Shown here: one piece after another, positions 1 through 9,425 of the stretch
Layout of the letters: every line of letters starts with the position of its first letter
Position numbering within the stretch: the first letter of the stretch is position 1
From: Niebla homalea
Lineage: Eukaryota; Ascomycota; Lecanoromycetes; Lecanorales; Ramalinaceae
DNA length: 64,000 bases
Direction of reading: 5' to 3'
Assembly: GCA_019925105.1 (NCBI GenBank)
Contig: JAHGAU010000004.1
Location: 1,488,001-1,552,000, forward strand
Made by a program: the position numbers and the translations under genes
The notes under the pieces: generated by a model
Told to the model about the DNA's origin: nothing
The model's input: the letters and a program-made list of their open reading frames with translations, nothing else
The model's database searches: none

Positions 1-905
1 TCCATGTGGTACTGACCGGATACATGCGTCGCCGCCAACGCGGATGCTATCTGGCGGGCCCATCTTGCCTTAAGTCTTAGTGGAAGCCTCACCCCAATCG
101 CGTTGCCTTGATTGAGGACTTCTTGCAACGATTCCCTTCGAAGGTAAGGATACAATGCTCCACAAACATAAGTCTTTCTCTTGCTCGGTGAAGACGTGTC
201 CAGGATAGAGACGGGGATTTCTGTAGTGACAAGAAAATCTGGAGGAGAGACAAGATTTGGGTGTCTTGGCAGAGAATAAACCAGACCCAGTTCGCGATAA
301 AATGCTTGCCTCTCATCTTCAAAGCTGGTATCCTGTTCTAGAAAGAGTCGAAAGCTCACCCCTTTATAAGCGTAAGTTTTTTGGGACTCCATGCCACCAC
401 CCTCAAGGTGCGCAATTGTTGTATCTCCTCGACCCCCAAGGGCGGCAGAGAAACGAACAGATTGCAGCGGCACGAATGCAGCTCGGGTTGGTCGAGGATC
501 CAGAACCAGAGACGAGTGGAAAAGCTCGCTTGGCATAAGACTTTCTACGTACTCTCGATAAGAGCTCTCGTGCGAGATTCTCCACACGATCCTTCCCCCC
601 AACTTCTCTTCAATCTGAACGACTACATCTGGAAGGCGGATCGAAGGATGCGATGCGCAGTCCTGCCAAATCTGCTTGATCAAAGTATCGAGCGCTTGGC
701 GCATTTCCTTCCTGCTAGGGAACGAGCATTCGGCATCTTCCACGTCCAACTCGTGAAAACACGCCACTATGCGACTGTTGACACTCTTCGGTCTACTGGG
801 TTCAAACCGAAAACTGAACAAGATGGAGAGATCTTCAGAATAGCTGGTAGCGAAAACATTAGTCTCGTCTTCATCTCCGCAAATGAGTGTTGTCGTGATC
901 TCCAT
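1..905 (-). CDS. Protein-kinase-like protein, 3' end outside window
   Basis: An open frame runs on the minus strand from the ATG at 905-903 to base 1 without a stop (301 complete codons). The first in-frame stop upstream lies near 986. The second half reads like a protein-kinase N-lobe. Lys181 in TYAYKG is a candidate ATP-binding lysine and Glu205 in FYRELGLVY a candidate helix-C glutamate. These are followed by the RHPNLV and YPYLRRESL segments, then a helix ending ALAATHVSGQYHMD, where HMD sits at the position of the HRD catalytic motif right at the window edge. The first about 170 residues match no domain I recognise. The catalytic loop, DFG motif and C-lobe must lie beyond the window. Family membership is inferred from motif order. 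It could be a degenerate kinase, since HRD is HMD here (also seen in some active fungal kinases). No introns or frameshifts are visible. Confidence 0.72.
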   Translation of the reverse strand, partial: MEITTTLICGDEDETNVFATSYSEDLSILFSFRFEPSRPKSVNSRIVACFHELDVEDAECSFPSRKEMRQALDTLIKQIWQDCASHPSIRLPDVVVQIEEKLGGRIVWRISHESSYREYVESLMPSELFHSSLVLDPRPTRAAFVPLQSVRFSAALGGRGDTTIAHLEGGGMESQKTYAYKGVSFRLFLEQDTSFEDERQAFYRELGLVYSLPRHPNLVSPPDFLVTTEIPVSILDTSSPSKRKTYVCGALYPYLRRESLQEVLNQGNAIGVRLPLRLKARWARQIASALAATHVSGQYHM

Positions 906-1086
906 GACAACTTTGCCGATAACTTTCCCGATAACATTGGCGGTTGGAACGTGTTGCACAGGACTACAGGACTACGGGAGCAAGGTTTGCAAGGGTTCCC
1001 GGTACAGCTGAATAGTGCAGACGTGATGTAGTGGGTAGTAGTACAGCTCTCAGAAGAAAGTGAGGGTCTCAAGTGAAGGTCTCGAG

Positions 1087-1140
1087 TGATTTGGGCCCCG
1101 CACGTCACGTGACGTCACAACCAGCGCTTGGCATAATCCA
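1087..1140. promoter_or_regulatory. Palindromic promoter-like block, copy 1
   Basis: About 180 bp upstream of the kinase-like ATG lies a 54-bp block centred on the perfect 14-bp palindrome ACGTCACGTGACGT (1102-1115). It combines a CACGTG E-box core with flanking CGTCA/TGACG half-sites of the type bound by bZIP (ATF/CREB-like) factors. The same block recurs at 1638-1692. Use as a promoter element is inferred from position and palindromy. Confidence 0.5.
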
Positions 1141-1426
1141 CTCTGACGCACGAGGGTATTCCGCGGTTGTCTTGGCAGCCTCTGCATTGAAGACCCTGTC
1201 GCATAAAGGCCTACCAAACGGCCTTTTGTTGTCGGTATTACAGGTGCATCGGTGCATAAGGTATGGTGAGTATACGGTCATCAAACGGCGCTTGGGATGG
1301 ACACAAATTCGGTCGTTGTCACGGTGTAATTAGACAAGCATAGTGGTAGTCTCAATACAAGTGATTCGGCTTACTCACCCTTCCCCTGCACCCTGCACCC
1401 ATTTGCGCAAATTTGCATCAGTCTCT

Positions 1427-1631
1427 GTGGTAGTGTTGCGGGCATGGGGTGTCACTAAGCCGTCATGCGAGCGGTGCCAAGACACTCTTGTAACACGTGT
1501 ATATCTCATCATCTCGCGGTACATCCCAGACTAGCTGGGTGTATCATGCAGTTTTCTTTCATAGATCCATCTTCATAGATTATACTCAATTCATACTACC
1601 CCATCACACTCATACGTCCATGCGTGTGACA
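1427..1631 (+). repeat. Truncated LTR of the 2128-7908 copia family
   Basis: This is about 205 bp matching the reverse complement of the LTR at 2128-2354: the GTTGCGGGCATGG, GAGCGGTGCCAAGACACTC and CATAGATCCATCTTCATAGA blocks occur in the same order. The first about 22 bp of the LTR (the TGTCAGCC end) are replaced by unrelated sequence. It ends TGCGTGTGACA. No RIP is evident and no target duplication can be defined because one end is lost. Confidence 0.75.
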
Positions 1632-1637
1632 GTCAAA

Positions 1638-1692
1638 TGATTTTGGGCACCGCACGTCACGTGACGTCGCAACCAGCGCTTGGCATTATCCA
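1638..1692. repeat. Palindromic block, copy 2
   Basis: A 55-bp direct repeat of 1087-1140 with a few differences and a 1-bp indel. It keeps the palindrome ACGTCACGTGACGT (1654-1667) and the CAACCAGCGCTTGGCAT tail. It begins 6 bp after the truncated LTR ends. The two copies therefore bracket the LTR fragment and about 290 bp of other sequence. Confidence 0.7.
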
Positions 1693-2081
1693 TCATCAGC
1701 TCTCGTCTTCTTCCGTACCACAGCTACAACAGCTATACACTTGATGGACACGTGAGTGAAAGAACGTCTTACGTCGAATGTTTCAATTAGTCACTAACGA
1801 GTGACTACGTTTAACTGAAGCTAAGACATCAGTCCGGTCAAAGCACCGACATTGCCGTGTTGTTTGTAAAGAGTGCTGATGAAAACCACACATTTTACCC
1901 CGCCAGTGACGTCTGGAGAAGTAGCCGCCAGTATCGTCAAGATACTGTCTTCTCTCTCTCCACACTTGAGCCATGCGCCGTCAATGCTTGGTCTTCTTAT
2001 GATGCTTCTGGTGACCCGTATTGGGACCTGTTTTGCATCTATTCTTGCATTGAGCCTTTACCACTGTCCCTGAGCCGGCGT

Positions 2082-2127
2082 CTAAGAACCGTTAGCGACT
2101 CTTAGCCTGATGTTTCCAGAAGATACC
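2082..2127 (-). pseudogene. Displaced 3' end of the split gene at 7909-8494
   Basis: If the copia element 2128-7908 and one copy of its ATACC duplication are removed, the minus-strand frame at 7909-8494 continues directly into this segment. It reads about 12 further codons and ends at a TAG at 2084-2082. Inside the transposon the same frame stops in the LTR at 7898. The frame-perfect join indicates this is the original C-terminus. Upstream of it (1693-2081) I see no other convincing gene. Confidence 0.6.
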
Positions 2128-2354
2128 TGTTATACGCATGGACGTATGAGTGTAATGGGGTAATATAAATTGAATATAATCTATTAAGATGGATCTATGA
2201 AAGAAGACTGTAGGATATACCTAGCTAGTCTAGGATGTACGGCTAGGTAATAAAATATATATATATTATAAGAATATCTTGGTACCGCTTATATAACGGC
2301 TTAATAATACTTTATGCCCGTAATATTATTATTATGCTTATATTTAAGTTAATA
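2128..2354 (-). repeat. Left LTR (3' LTR) of the copia element
   Basis: Starts TGTTATACGCATGG and ends TTAAGTTAATA, the RIP-mutated form of CTAGGCTGACA in the right LTR. The outer about 115 bp (to about 2245) are nearly free of RIP. The inner half is heavily mutated. Orientation is inferred from the primer site next to the other LTR. Confidence 0.88.
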
Positions 2355-5300
2355 TACCCCCTTAAAATTATTATTTAATAATAATCCTGGATATCCTTAT
2401 ATAGTTATTTCTTTTATTATAATCGAGTTTACTAATAAACCGAGAAACTTATATAGGAAAGGGTACGTTTTTTAAGAAGTTAAAGTTTTAACGAAAAAAA
2501 TAATTAATAACCCGGAGAATGATAATAATAATAAAACGTTAATATATTAATTAACTCCAGAACTTTATATTTACTTAATAAAGCTCCGAGTATTATCCTA
2601 TAAAATATCATTAAATAATTATTATTAAATATATGCCGAGAAAAAATTATAAATTAAAAAAATTATAAAAATAAAGGAACCCGGAAAAATTATTATATAC
2701 CTAATTTATAATTATAATTTTTTAAGAATTAAATCTTTTAAAAATAACATTTTTAAGGTTTTATTAAATTATATTATAATATAAAGTTCTTTTAAAGTTT
2801 ATTATCTTTAAGGTTTAAGAATTTAATAAATTCCTTATATTTCTATAACGGTAAAAGCTTTATAAGGTTATCCGTTAATATCTTTATTATTAATATATAC
2901 TTAATATTAATCGTTTTCTTTTAATATTCTTATCGTAATTAATAATAATATATATTTATATAATATAATTTTATTATAAATTATAAATTTATCCTTTAAA
3001 TTATACGGATTATTTAAGTATTATTATATTTAATCTTTAATAAATTTATCAAATTTAATATAATTAACTTAAAAAAACGGTTTTATTATATAAGCTTTTT
3101 TTATTATAAGGGTAAAGTTAAAAAATTTAACTTTAATAGAGCTTATTATTACCGTTTTTTATTTTATTATTTTTTAATTAATTAAGCTTTTAAAGAGCTT
3201 AAAAATATAACCTTATAAGTTATATTATATTTCCGTATTATTAATAAAGGATACGTTAAATAAAGCTATAAATATAGTATAAAAATCTTTAATATACTTA
3301 TTATAAATAATTATATAATACTTTATATAAGTAAAATATTATAATATTTATATAATTAATTCTTAATAATATCGTAATAAATTTATAAGGAACTTAAATA
3401 GCTTTAAAGTTAAAAAGGTTAAATTTATTTTTATCGTTACGGTAATAAAATTAATTAAGTTAATAAACTATTAATATACGTAAATCTTTTAAAGTATTAT
3501 TTAATCAATATTCTTAATAAATATATTAATATTATATAAAAATACTTTAAGAATTCGGTTTATTATTATAATATTAAATTTAACCGTAAGTTTATTAATA
3601 TAGTTATTTTAATATAAATAAATTTAATAAATTAATTTATCTTATATTATTTTTATACTTAAGAATTACTTAAGTTTATTTAAGTTTTTTATCTTATATT
3701 TTTAAAAGAATTAACTTTAAAAGTTATTTACTTTTTAATTATTCTTTTAACTATAAATAATAACGATATTATTTATAAAAAAGAAAACCATTATATAGTT
3801 ATTAATAAAGAAATATTCAATTTCCGGGACCTATTTTAAACTTAAGTTTATTAATATTTATAAAAAATTTTAAAATTATAATATTAATAATTACTTTAAT
3901 TTATATAGGGCTTAAAATAAAAGAAATAAGATTTTATCCTTATATCCTTTTAATGATTTAATATATATAAATTTATTTATATTATTATTAATAAATATAT
4001 TAATAGCGTTTTATTACTTTATTTTTAAATTAAATATAGTTACGATAACCATAAATACTCTTAAGACTTATATTATTAAAGTAATAGTAAATATATTTTA
4101 TTTAATCTTTTATAAATTATTTTTTATATAAAGTTTTACTTTATACTTTATAAGATACCCTTTATTATTAAATTTATACTTAAATACTTAAATAATTAAG
4201 ATAAATATTTTATTTACTTTTTCTATATAGTTAAGTAAGACCTCTTTCTATATTCTTTTTACCCTTAATAAATTAAGTTTTATTTTAATCATTAATTTAA
4301 AGCTTATAATATATAAATATCTTAATATATAACGATAATATTTCGGCTTAAAAAATAAAGTATTATGGTAAAATGTACCCTTAATTATTAATTTCAATAA
4401 ATAAAAAGATATTTTATTATTTTTATAAAACTTAAATAATAATAAGAAAGTAATAAATATTATATAATATAATAACTTTAAACCGTTTTAAATTAAATTA
4501 AAAGCTATAATATAATTTATTTTCTTTATATTTTATTTAGGTTTTTTTTTTTTAATAATATTATTTATATTAAACTCCGATTTATTATTATCTTTCTTTC
4601 TGGGTTTTAAAATAAACTTTAAAACTAATATTAAAGTAAATAGAATATTACCTTTATTACCGTTATTATTACTTCCCCCGGAATTATTACCGTTATTATT
4701 ATTACCCTTAACGTTATTTTTATTTATAAAGTTATAATTTATAGATATTAAAGTTAATAAAAAAGAATATAATTATTATTATTTTTTATATTTTTTAAAA
4801 GTTTTATCCCGGTAATTCCGTTTTATTTATTTTCTTTACCTTCCTTATTATTAATTATTATTATAAAATATATAGTATTTATTAATAGAATTTTAAGGAA
4901 TAACTTATTTTCAATTTAAATTACGTTAATTTTATTTATTTTATAGAACTTTTTTTTATTAAAGAAAACGTTTTAAATATAAATAACTTTTTTTTAATTA
5001 AAAATTTAAATATTATAAATATTAATATTATAATAATTAATAAAGAAATTAATATATATTTCTAATATAAGCTTTTCTTTCCTTAAAATAAATTTATTAA
5101 ATAAATAAGCTTTATAATTATATTATTTTAAATATTAAAAATTTAACTTTAAATTTATAACTTTCTTAAATAATATAATTTATAAGTGCTTTTTTATTAA
5201 CATTTAATTTATAAGGAAATCGGTTATTTATATAATCTATAATTATAAGAATTAAAATAAATTTATTTATAATTTTATTATCCGTACTTTAATAATTAAT

Positions 5301-6850
5301 AGTTTACCCTTCCGTTTTAAATATTTATTTTATATTATAATATTTAATATTAACGGCTTAAAGGTAATATTAAACTTATTAATAAAACTATTAAATTTAA
5401 ATCTTAATAATATCTTATTATTTAATTAAATAAAAGTTACGTTATAATAAAATCAGGTTTTAATTATTTTAATAATTTTCCGTAAGATATTATTCGCTTT
5501 TAATTTATATTTATAAGTATATATTATTAAAAAATCGTATTTAAAATAAGTAATATATAATATTTATTAATTATAATTTATTATAATATTTATTTATATA
5601 AGATTATAAATAATTTAAAAGAAAAATATTAATAAAATCTTTACTTTATATAATAATTTTAATACGATTTAATAAGCCTTTAATAAAGTATAAACTTTAT
5701 AATTATTTATTTTTAAAACCTTTTCTTTATTTATAATCTTTACTTTTTTAATTACTTTTATAAAGTATTAAATAGAATCGTTATTAATATAAATAAGTAG
5801 TTAATATTATTCCGCTATTATTCTTAACTTTATTAATAACTTTATTTATCGTTTTAAGATAACTTTATTAATTATAAAAGTACTATTAATATTTCGTTAT
5901 TTAATATTATCTTTAAAGACGTAAAGATTACCGGTATATTTTAATAGTATTATAAGCTATCTTTTATAAATAAATATATATTTTTATTATTTAAAGTATA
6001 TACCTTTTTACTTAAGAATATTATTAAATAAACAATTTATTATAAAGTTTAAAATATAAATTACCTTTATAAAGGTAATTTTAACCTTTTTTTTTTTAAT
6101 AAGCTTATTAATACGAAGGGTAATACTTCTATATACTTTAACTTTATTATTATTAATACTTATAATAATAATATTATTTTTATTATTTACTTTTTTAATA
6201 AAGCGGTCTCTTATAATATTATTATAAATATAAACTATAAAGTTATTATTTATAATTTAAAACGATTTAAGATTTATATTTCTTAAGATAATAAAAACTC
6301 CGTACTTATCGTTTAATAATATTAATAATAACTTTTCCTTTTACTTAATATTTTTAGACTTTTTAAGAATTTTATTAACCCTTTTTTTAATCTTTTAATC
6401 CTTAAGTTTATCTTTTACCTTTTTTATAATAATTAAATTTCATTTAAAATTTAATAACTTATTAAACCGATTACCTTAAAGATAGTTATACTCATTAAAT
6501 TAATTTTTTATATTATATAAATATTTAATTAACTTAATTATATTACCTTTATAAATTAATTTTATTAATTTTTTTTAAAGTATTATTATTACCGGTTTTC
6601 TTATCGTTAATTATAAACGTTAAATACGTTAAAGTTATCTTCTTTACGTTATAAAACCGAATATAATATCTGAATTTCTCCTTAATAATAACGAAGGTTA
6701 CGGAATAATTTATTACGTTCTTAATATTAAATTTATATATTTAAAATAATATTAATTTATATTTTTTTATTATTATTTAAAAATCGTAAAATATATATTT
6801 ATAATTTAAAGCTTTTATAAGATAATTATTTTTAACTTAAATAAGTATAT

Positions 6851-7025
6851 TGACACGAAGGGATCATTCCTTGTATATATTAGTAACAGGACATTGTCCT
6901 TTTGGTATGTATTAATAGTAGGACATTGTCCTTTGTATAGGACAGCAATTATTTAGATTGCCTGTCTGTCCTTAGGTAGCATCAACAATCATACACTTTA
7001 CCAGAAATCACCCTCACTTGTTACA
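6851..7025. repeat. Solo LTR, 175 bp, RIP-free
   Basis: Starts TGACACGAAGGG, ends CTTGTTACA, and is flanked by TATAT on both sides (6846-6850, 7026-7030). It contains repeated AGGACATTGTCCTTT blocks shared with the solo LTR at 20010-20183. Unlike the surrounding copia interior it keeps CA and TG dinucleotides. The TATAT duplication is low-complexity, so the ends are slightly less certain. Confidence 0.7.
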
Positions 7026-7681
7026 TATATATATTTATTTATTTATTTAAAATTTAAAATTAATTTTAATATAATAATATTCTTTCTTTATTTTTAAAAA
7101 ATAAATAAAGTTTAAGGGTATTATTTTTAATTAAAGGGCTTAAAAGAAACCTTATAAATAGATTTTTATATTTTAAAGGTATATAAGATTTATTTTATTA
7201 ATTAATAAATAAATAAAATCGTTAAACTTTATTAATAAAATATCCTGTTTTTCTTATTATAATACGTAGATTTTATATTATATTATACGTATTCTATATA
7301 TAATTATAGTATTTATAATTTAATTACTTAAAATTTAAGGAACTTTTAATTTATTAAACTTTATTAATATTTTAAACTTAATATTAAGAATAAAGTTTAT
7401 AAGATCCTATATATAATATCCCGTTATTTTTTTTTTTTAACAATAAATAATTATACGTTTTAATCTTTAAAATTAATAAACTTTATTTTATAAGAGTTTA
7501 TTTTAAATTAATTAATTAATAAAAAAAAAGAAAAATCGGTCCCTTTATAATTTTTACTTAAGTTTTTATATATTATTTTTTAAATATATAGCTTAAAGGC
7601 TATATTTATATAATTTAATTATTAAATAAATAATTTAAATCTTTAATAAATATATTAAGTATATATAATTAAGCTTATAAC

Positions 7682-7908
7682 TATTATATATATAAACGTA
7701 TAAGTATAATAAGGTAATATAAATTAAGTATAATTTATTAAGATAAATTTATAAAAGAAGACTATAAGATATACTTAATTAATCTGGGATATACGGTTAG
7801 GTAATAAGATATATACGTATTATAAGAGTGTCTTAACACCGCTCGTATGACGGCTCAGTGATACTCCATGCCCGCAACATTACCACCATGCCTACACCTA
7901 GGCTGACA
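7682..7908 (-). repeat. Right LTR (5' LTR) of the copia element
   Basis: It aligns base for base with 2128-2354. The inner half is RIP-mutated (TATTATATATATAAACG for TGTTATACGCATGGACG). The outer about 85 bp (7825-7908) are intact and end CTAGGCTGACA. This mirrors the left LTR. Confidence 0.88.
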
Positions 7909-8494
7909 ATACCATACCTTGGGTAATCTTCCATGCCGCGGCAATACTGCTTCCTTCGAGTGGATTACGGTCAAATGGTAAGGTAACGTTGGCACGGCCG
8001 CTCGTGAATTCCATCGTAGTTTCCTTTCCTCCAAGACTTACAGCCGAGCAGAGCCCTAGATTTTCAGCGAGCCCACTGGAACGCAGAGCCTGGCTCAGTT
8101 CGACAAGAAACCCAAAGTATAAATCCATCTCGATATACTCCGCCCCTACGGTAAACTCGTATGGAATAAGTTTTTCACCCAAGAATGCCCACCGACTGGC
8201 AGCTACGGAAAGGTCTTCTGGGCAACTTCGGATGGGAACAGCAACATTGCCGAAAGTGACCAACTTCTCATCCTATTGAAGGTCAAAATGCTGGTGAAGG
8301 AGTGCTAGGCCAAAAATGTCCTGCACTCCATATTTGCCGAAGATTTGGCAGATGTAGCTTAACACCTCAGGAGTACAATACTTCTTAAACACATCATCGG
8401 ACTGTATGATGTCGGGCAGAGTATTGAAGTGATCTGAGGATGGAGGAAGGACGACGACAGACATGTCTGCAGATGTTCGTAGATCGTACATCAC
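7909..8494 (-). pseudogene. Fungal protein of unknown function, split by retrotransposon and one stop
   Basis: The minus-strand frame from the ATG at 8494 reads a protein with MSVVVLPPSSDHFNTLP, DVFKKYCTPEVLSYI and FGLALLHQHFDLQ. A TAG at 8275-8273 follows, and the same frame then continues DEKLVTFGNVAVPIRS to the copia insertion at 7908. The TAG is one C-to-T change from CAG, in the CpA context favoured by RIP. The frame resumes beyond the transposon at 2127-2082. The DVFK..CTPEVL and LLHQHF pattern resembles an uncharacterised protein family of filamentous ascomycetes (from memory), with no known function. An upstream exon within 8495-9050 is possible but not recognised. Confidence 0.6.
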
Positions 8495-9367
8495 GTACGA
8501 AAATCACTAAGAAATAATTTGCGCTAGATGAAGAAAATGTGAAGCTCACCGCCTCTTAAATACGTCCAGGGCGGAACACCGGCTCCTCCGGGAGGGTCGA
8601 TGTATTCTAGCTCGAAGGTGATAAGGGCGAGAACAACATGCAGAGGGATACGTGGAGGAAATCTTCTCGCAGAACGAATCGAGCGTGACTGGGCCTGCCG
8701 AAGTGAGCGTATTGACCCACTACGCTTTTCGTCCAGGTTATAGTACATCTGCTCTAACAGAATAGCTCCAGCTGTTGGACTATCGGACATCGCTTGAGAT
8801 AGAGAAACCGCATTTCGATCCTCTTGATGCTGCACAAGTTGTCTTGGAACGGCGTTCCTCCACCGTACATTCCGAGTCCGTGGGACGGTCTCTCCTCCTT
8901 CCGGCTGGAAGTCAGGCAAAAACGCGTACGACGCCAGACTCCTCCCTTTGCCTGAGGCGTTGTTGCCTGGAACTGATTGGATTGGAAACGTCCCGAGACA
9001 GAATCCGAATTCGCGGCACGGATCCCACAACTCTAGGTGCATGAGGCAGCGTCGACTTCAACACGGATCGAATGGCCCAAAAAAAGCAATGAAGCTAGGT
9101 AATGGCAGAACGATAACTGGCGATAATTGTTGCAGTCTTCGAGGAGAAGCTCCGATGTCTGCGGCGATCCCACTGGGCTCCGTGTGGTTAGATTAATTGC
9201 AACGTGGAGGCATTCGCGCGGGAATTCCCACTCTCCCTCTGCTCGCACCACGACAGGCCCAAAATTACCCCATTTGCGATGGAACCTGAACCCTGAGCAA
9301 GCCCTTCAGCAAGCTCCCTCCATTTGAAGGGTGTAGTTTAGGATACGCGGAGTGGCCACTTGTCGGC
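8495..9367. other. GC-balanced spacer without a recognised gene
   Basis: The only sizeable frame is a 172-codon minus-strand ORF at 9042-8524. Its composition is compatible with coding, but I recognise no motif, and other frames of the same stretch look equally plausible. It could be the remains of the 5' part of the gene at 7909-8494. Part of the imperfect repeat at 9256-9330 lies here. Confidence 0.35.
9256..9330 (+). repeat. Imperfect repeat, partner at 35334-35398
   Basis: The block with AAAATTACCCCATTTGC and TCCATTTGA recurs at 35334-35398. With the LINE insertion removed, the two copies were only about 300 bp apart, on either side of the hairpin at 9368-9425. The nature of the repeat is unknown. 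Confidence 0.5.
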
Positions 9368-9425
9368 TAATCAGTGCGCTACCCCGCTCGGCATACGAGT
9401 GCCGAGTGGGGTAGCGCGCCGATTA
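9368..9425. repeat. Large hairpin, 26-bp arms and 6-nt loop
   Basis: The left arm 9368-9393 pairs with the right arm 9400-9425 at 23 of 26 positions. All three mismatches are transitions. The loop is TACGAG. The arm core GCGCTACCCC/GGGGTAGCGC is GC-rich. It could be the fused terminal inverted repeats of a DNA transposon, a footprint of a foldback element, or a cruciform-forming site. No coding function is apparent. Confidence 0.7.

Larger units (their letters stand above)
2128..7908 (-). mobile_element. Ty1/copia-type LTR retrotransposon, 5781 bp, RIP-degraded
   Basis: Two 227-bp LTRs (2128-2354 and 7682-7908) of identical length bound the element. The target duplication ATACC is present at 2123-2127 and 7909-7913. 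Inside the right LTR edge, the minus strand reads GTTATAAGC. This is RIP-mutated GTTATGAGC, the complement of the initiator-tRNA(Met) anticodon region that many copia elements use as a half-tRNA primer site, so the element is taken as minus-strand. The interior is extremely AT-rich with stops in all frames, and no domain can be read with confidence. It shares long stretches with the element at 54479-60232 (for example around 5800 and 58220). A solo LTR (6851-7025) sits inside it. Confidence 0.88.

Noticed and set aside
381..1031. 216-codon plus-strand ORF
   Set aside because: It is antisense to the longer minus-strand frame with kinase-like motifs and has no recognisable domain itself.
767..1108. 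113-codon minus-strand ORF upstream of the kinase-like start
   Set aside because: It overlaps the kinase-like frame in another phase and reads as low-complexity text; only its upstream part might be 5' untranslated sequence.
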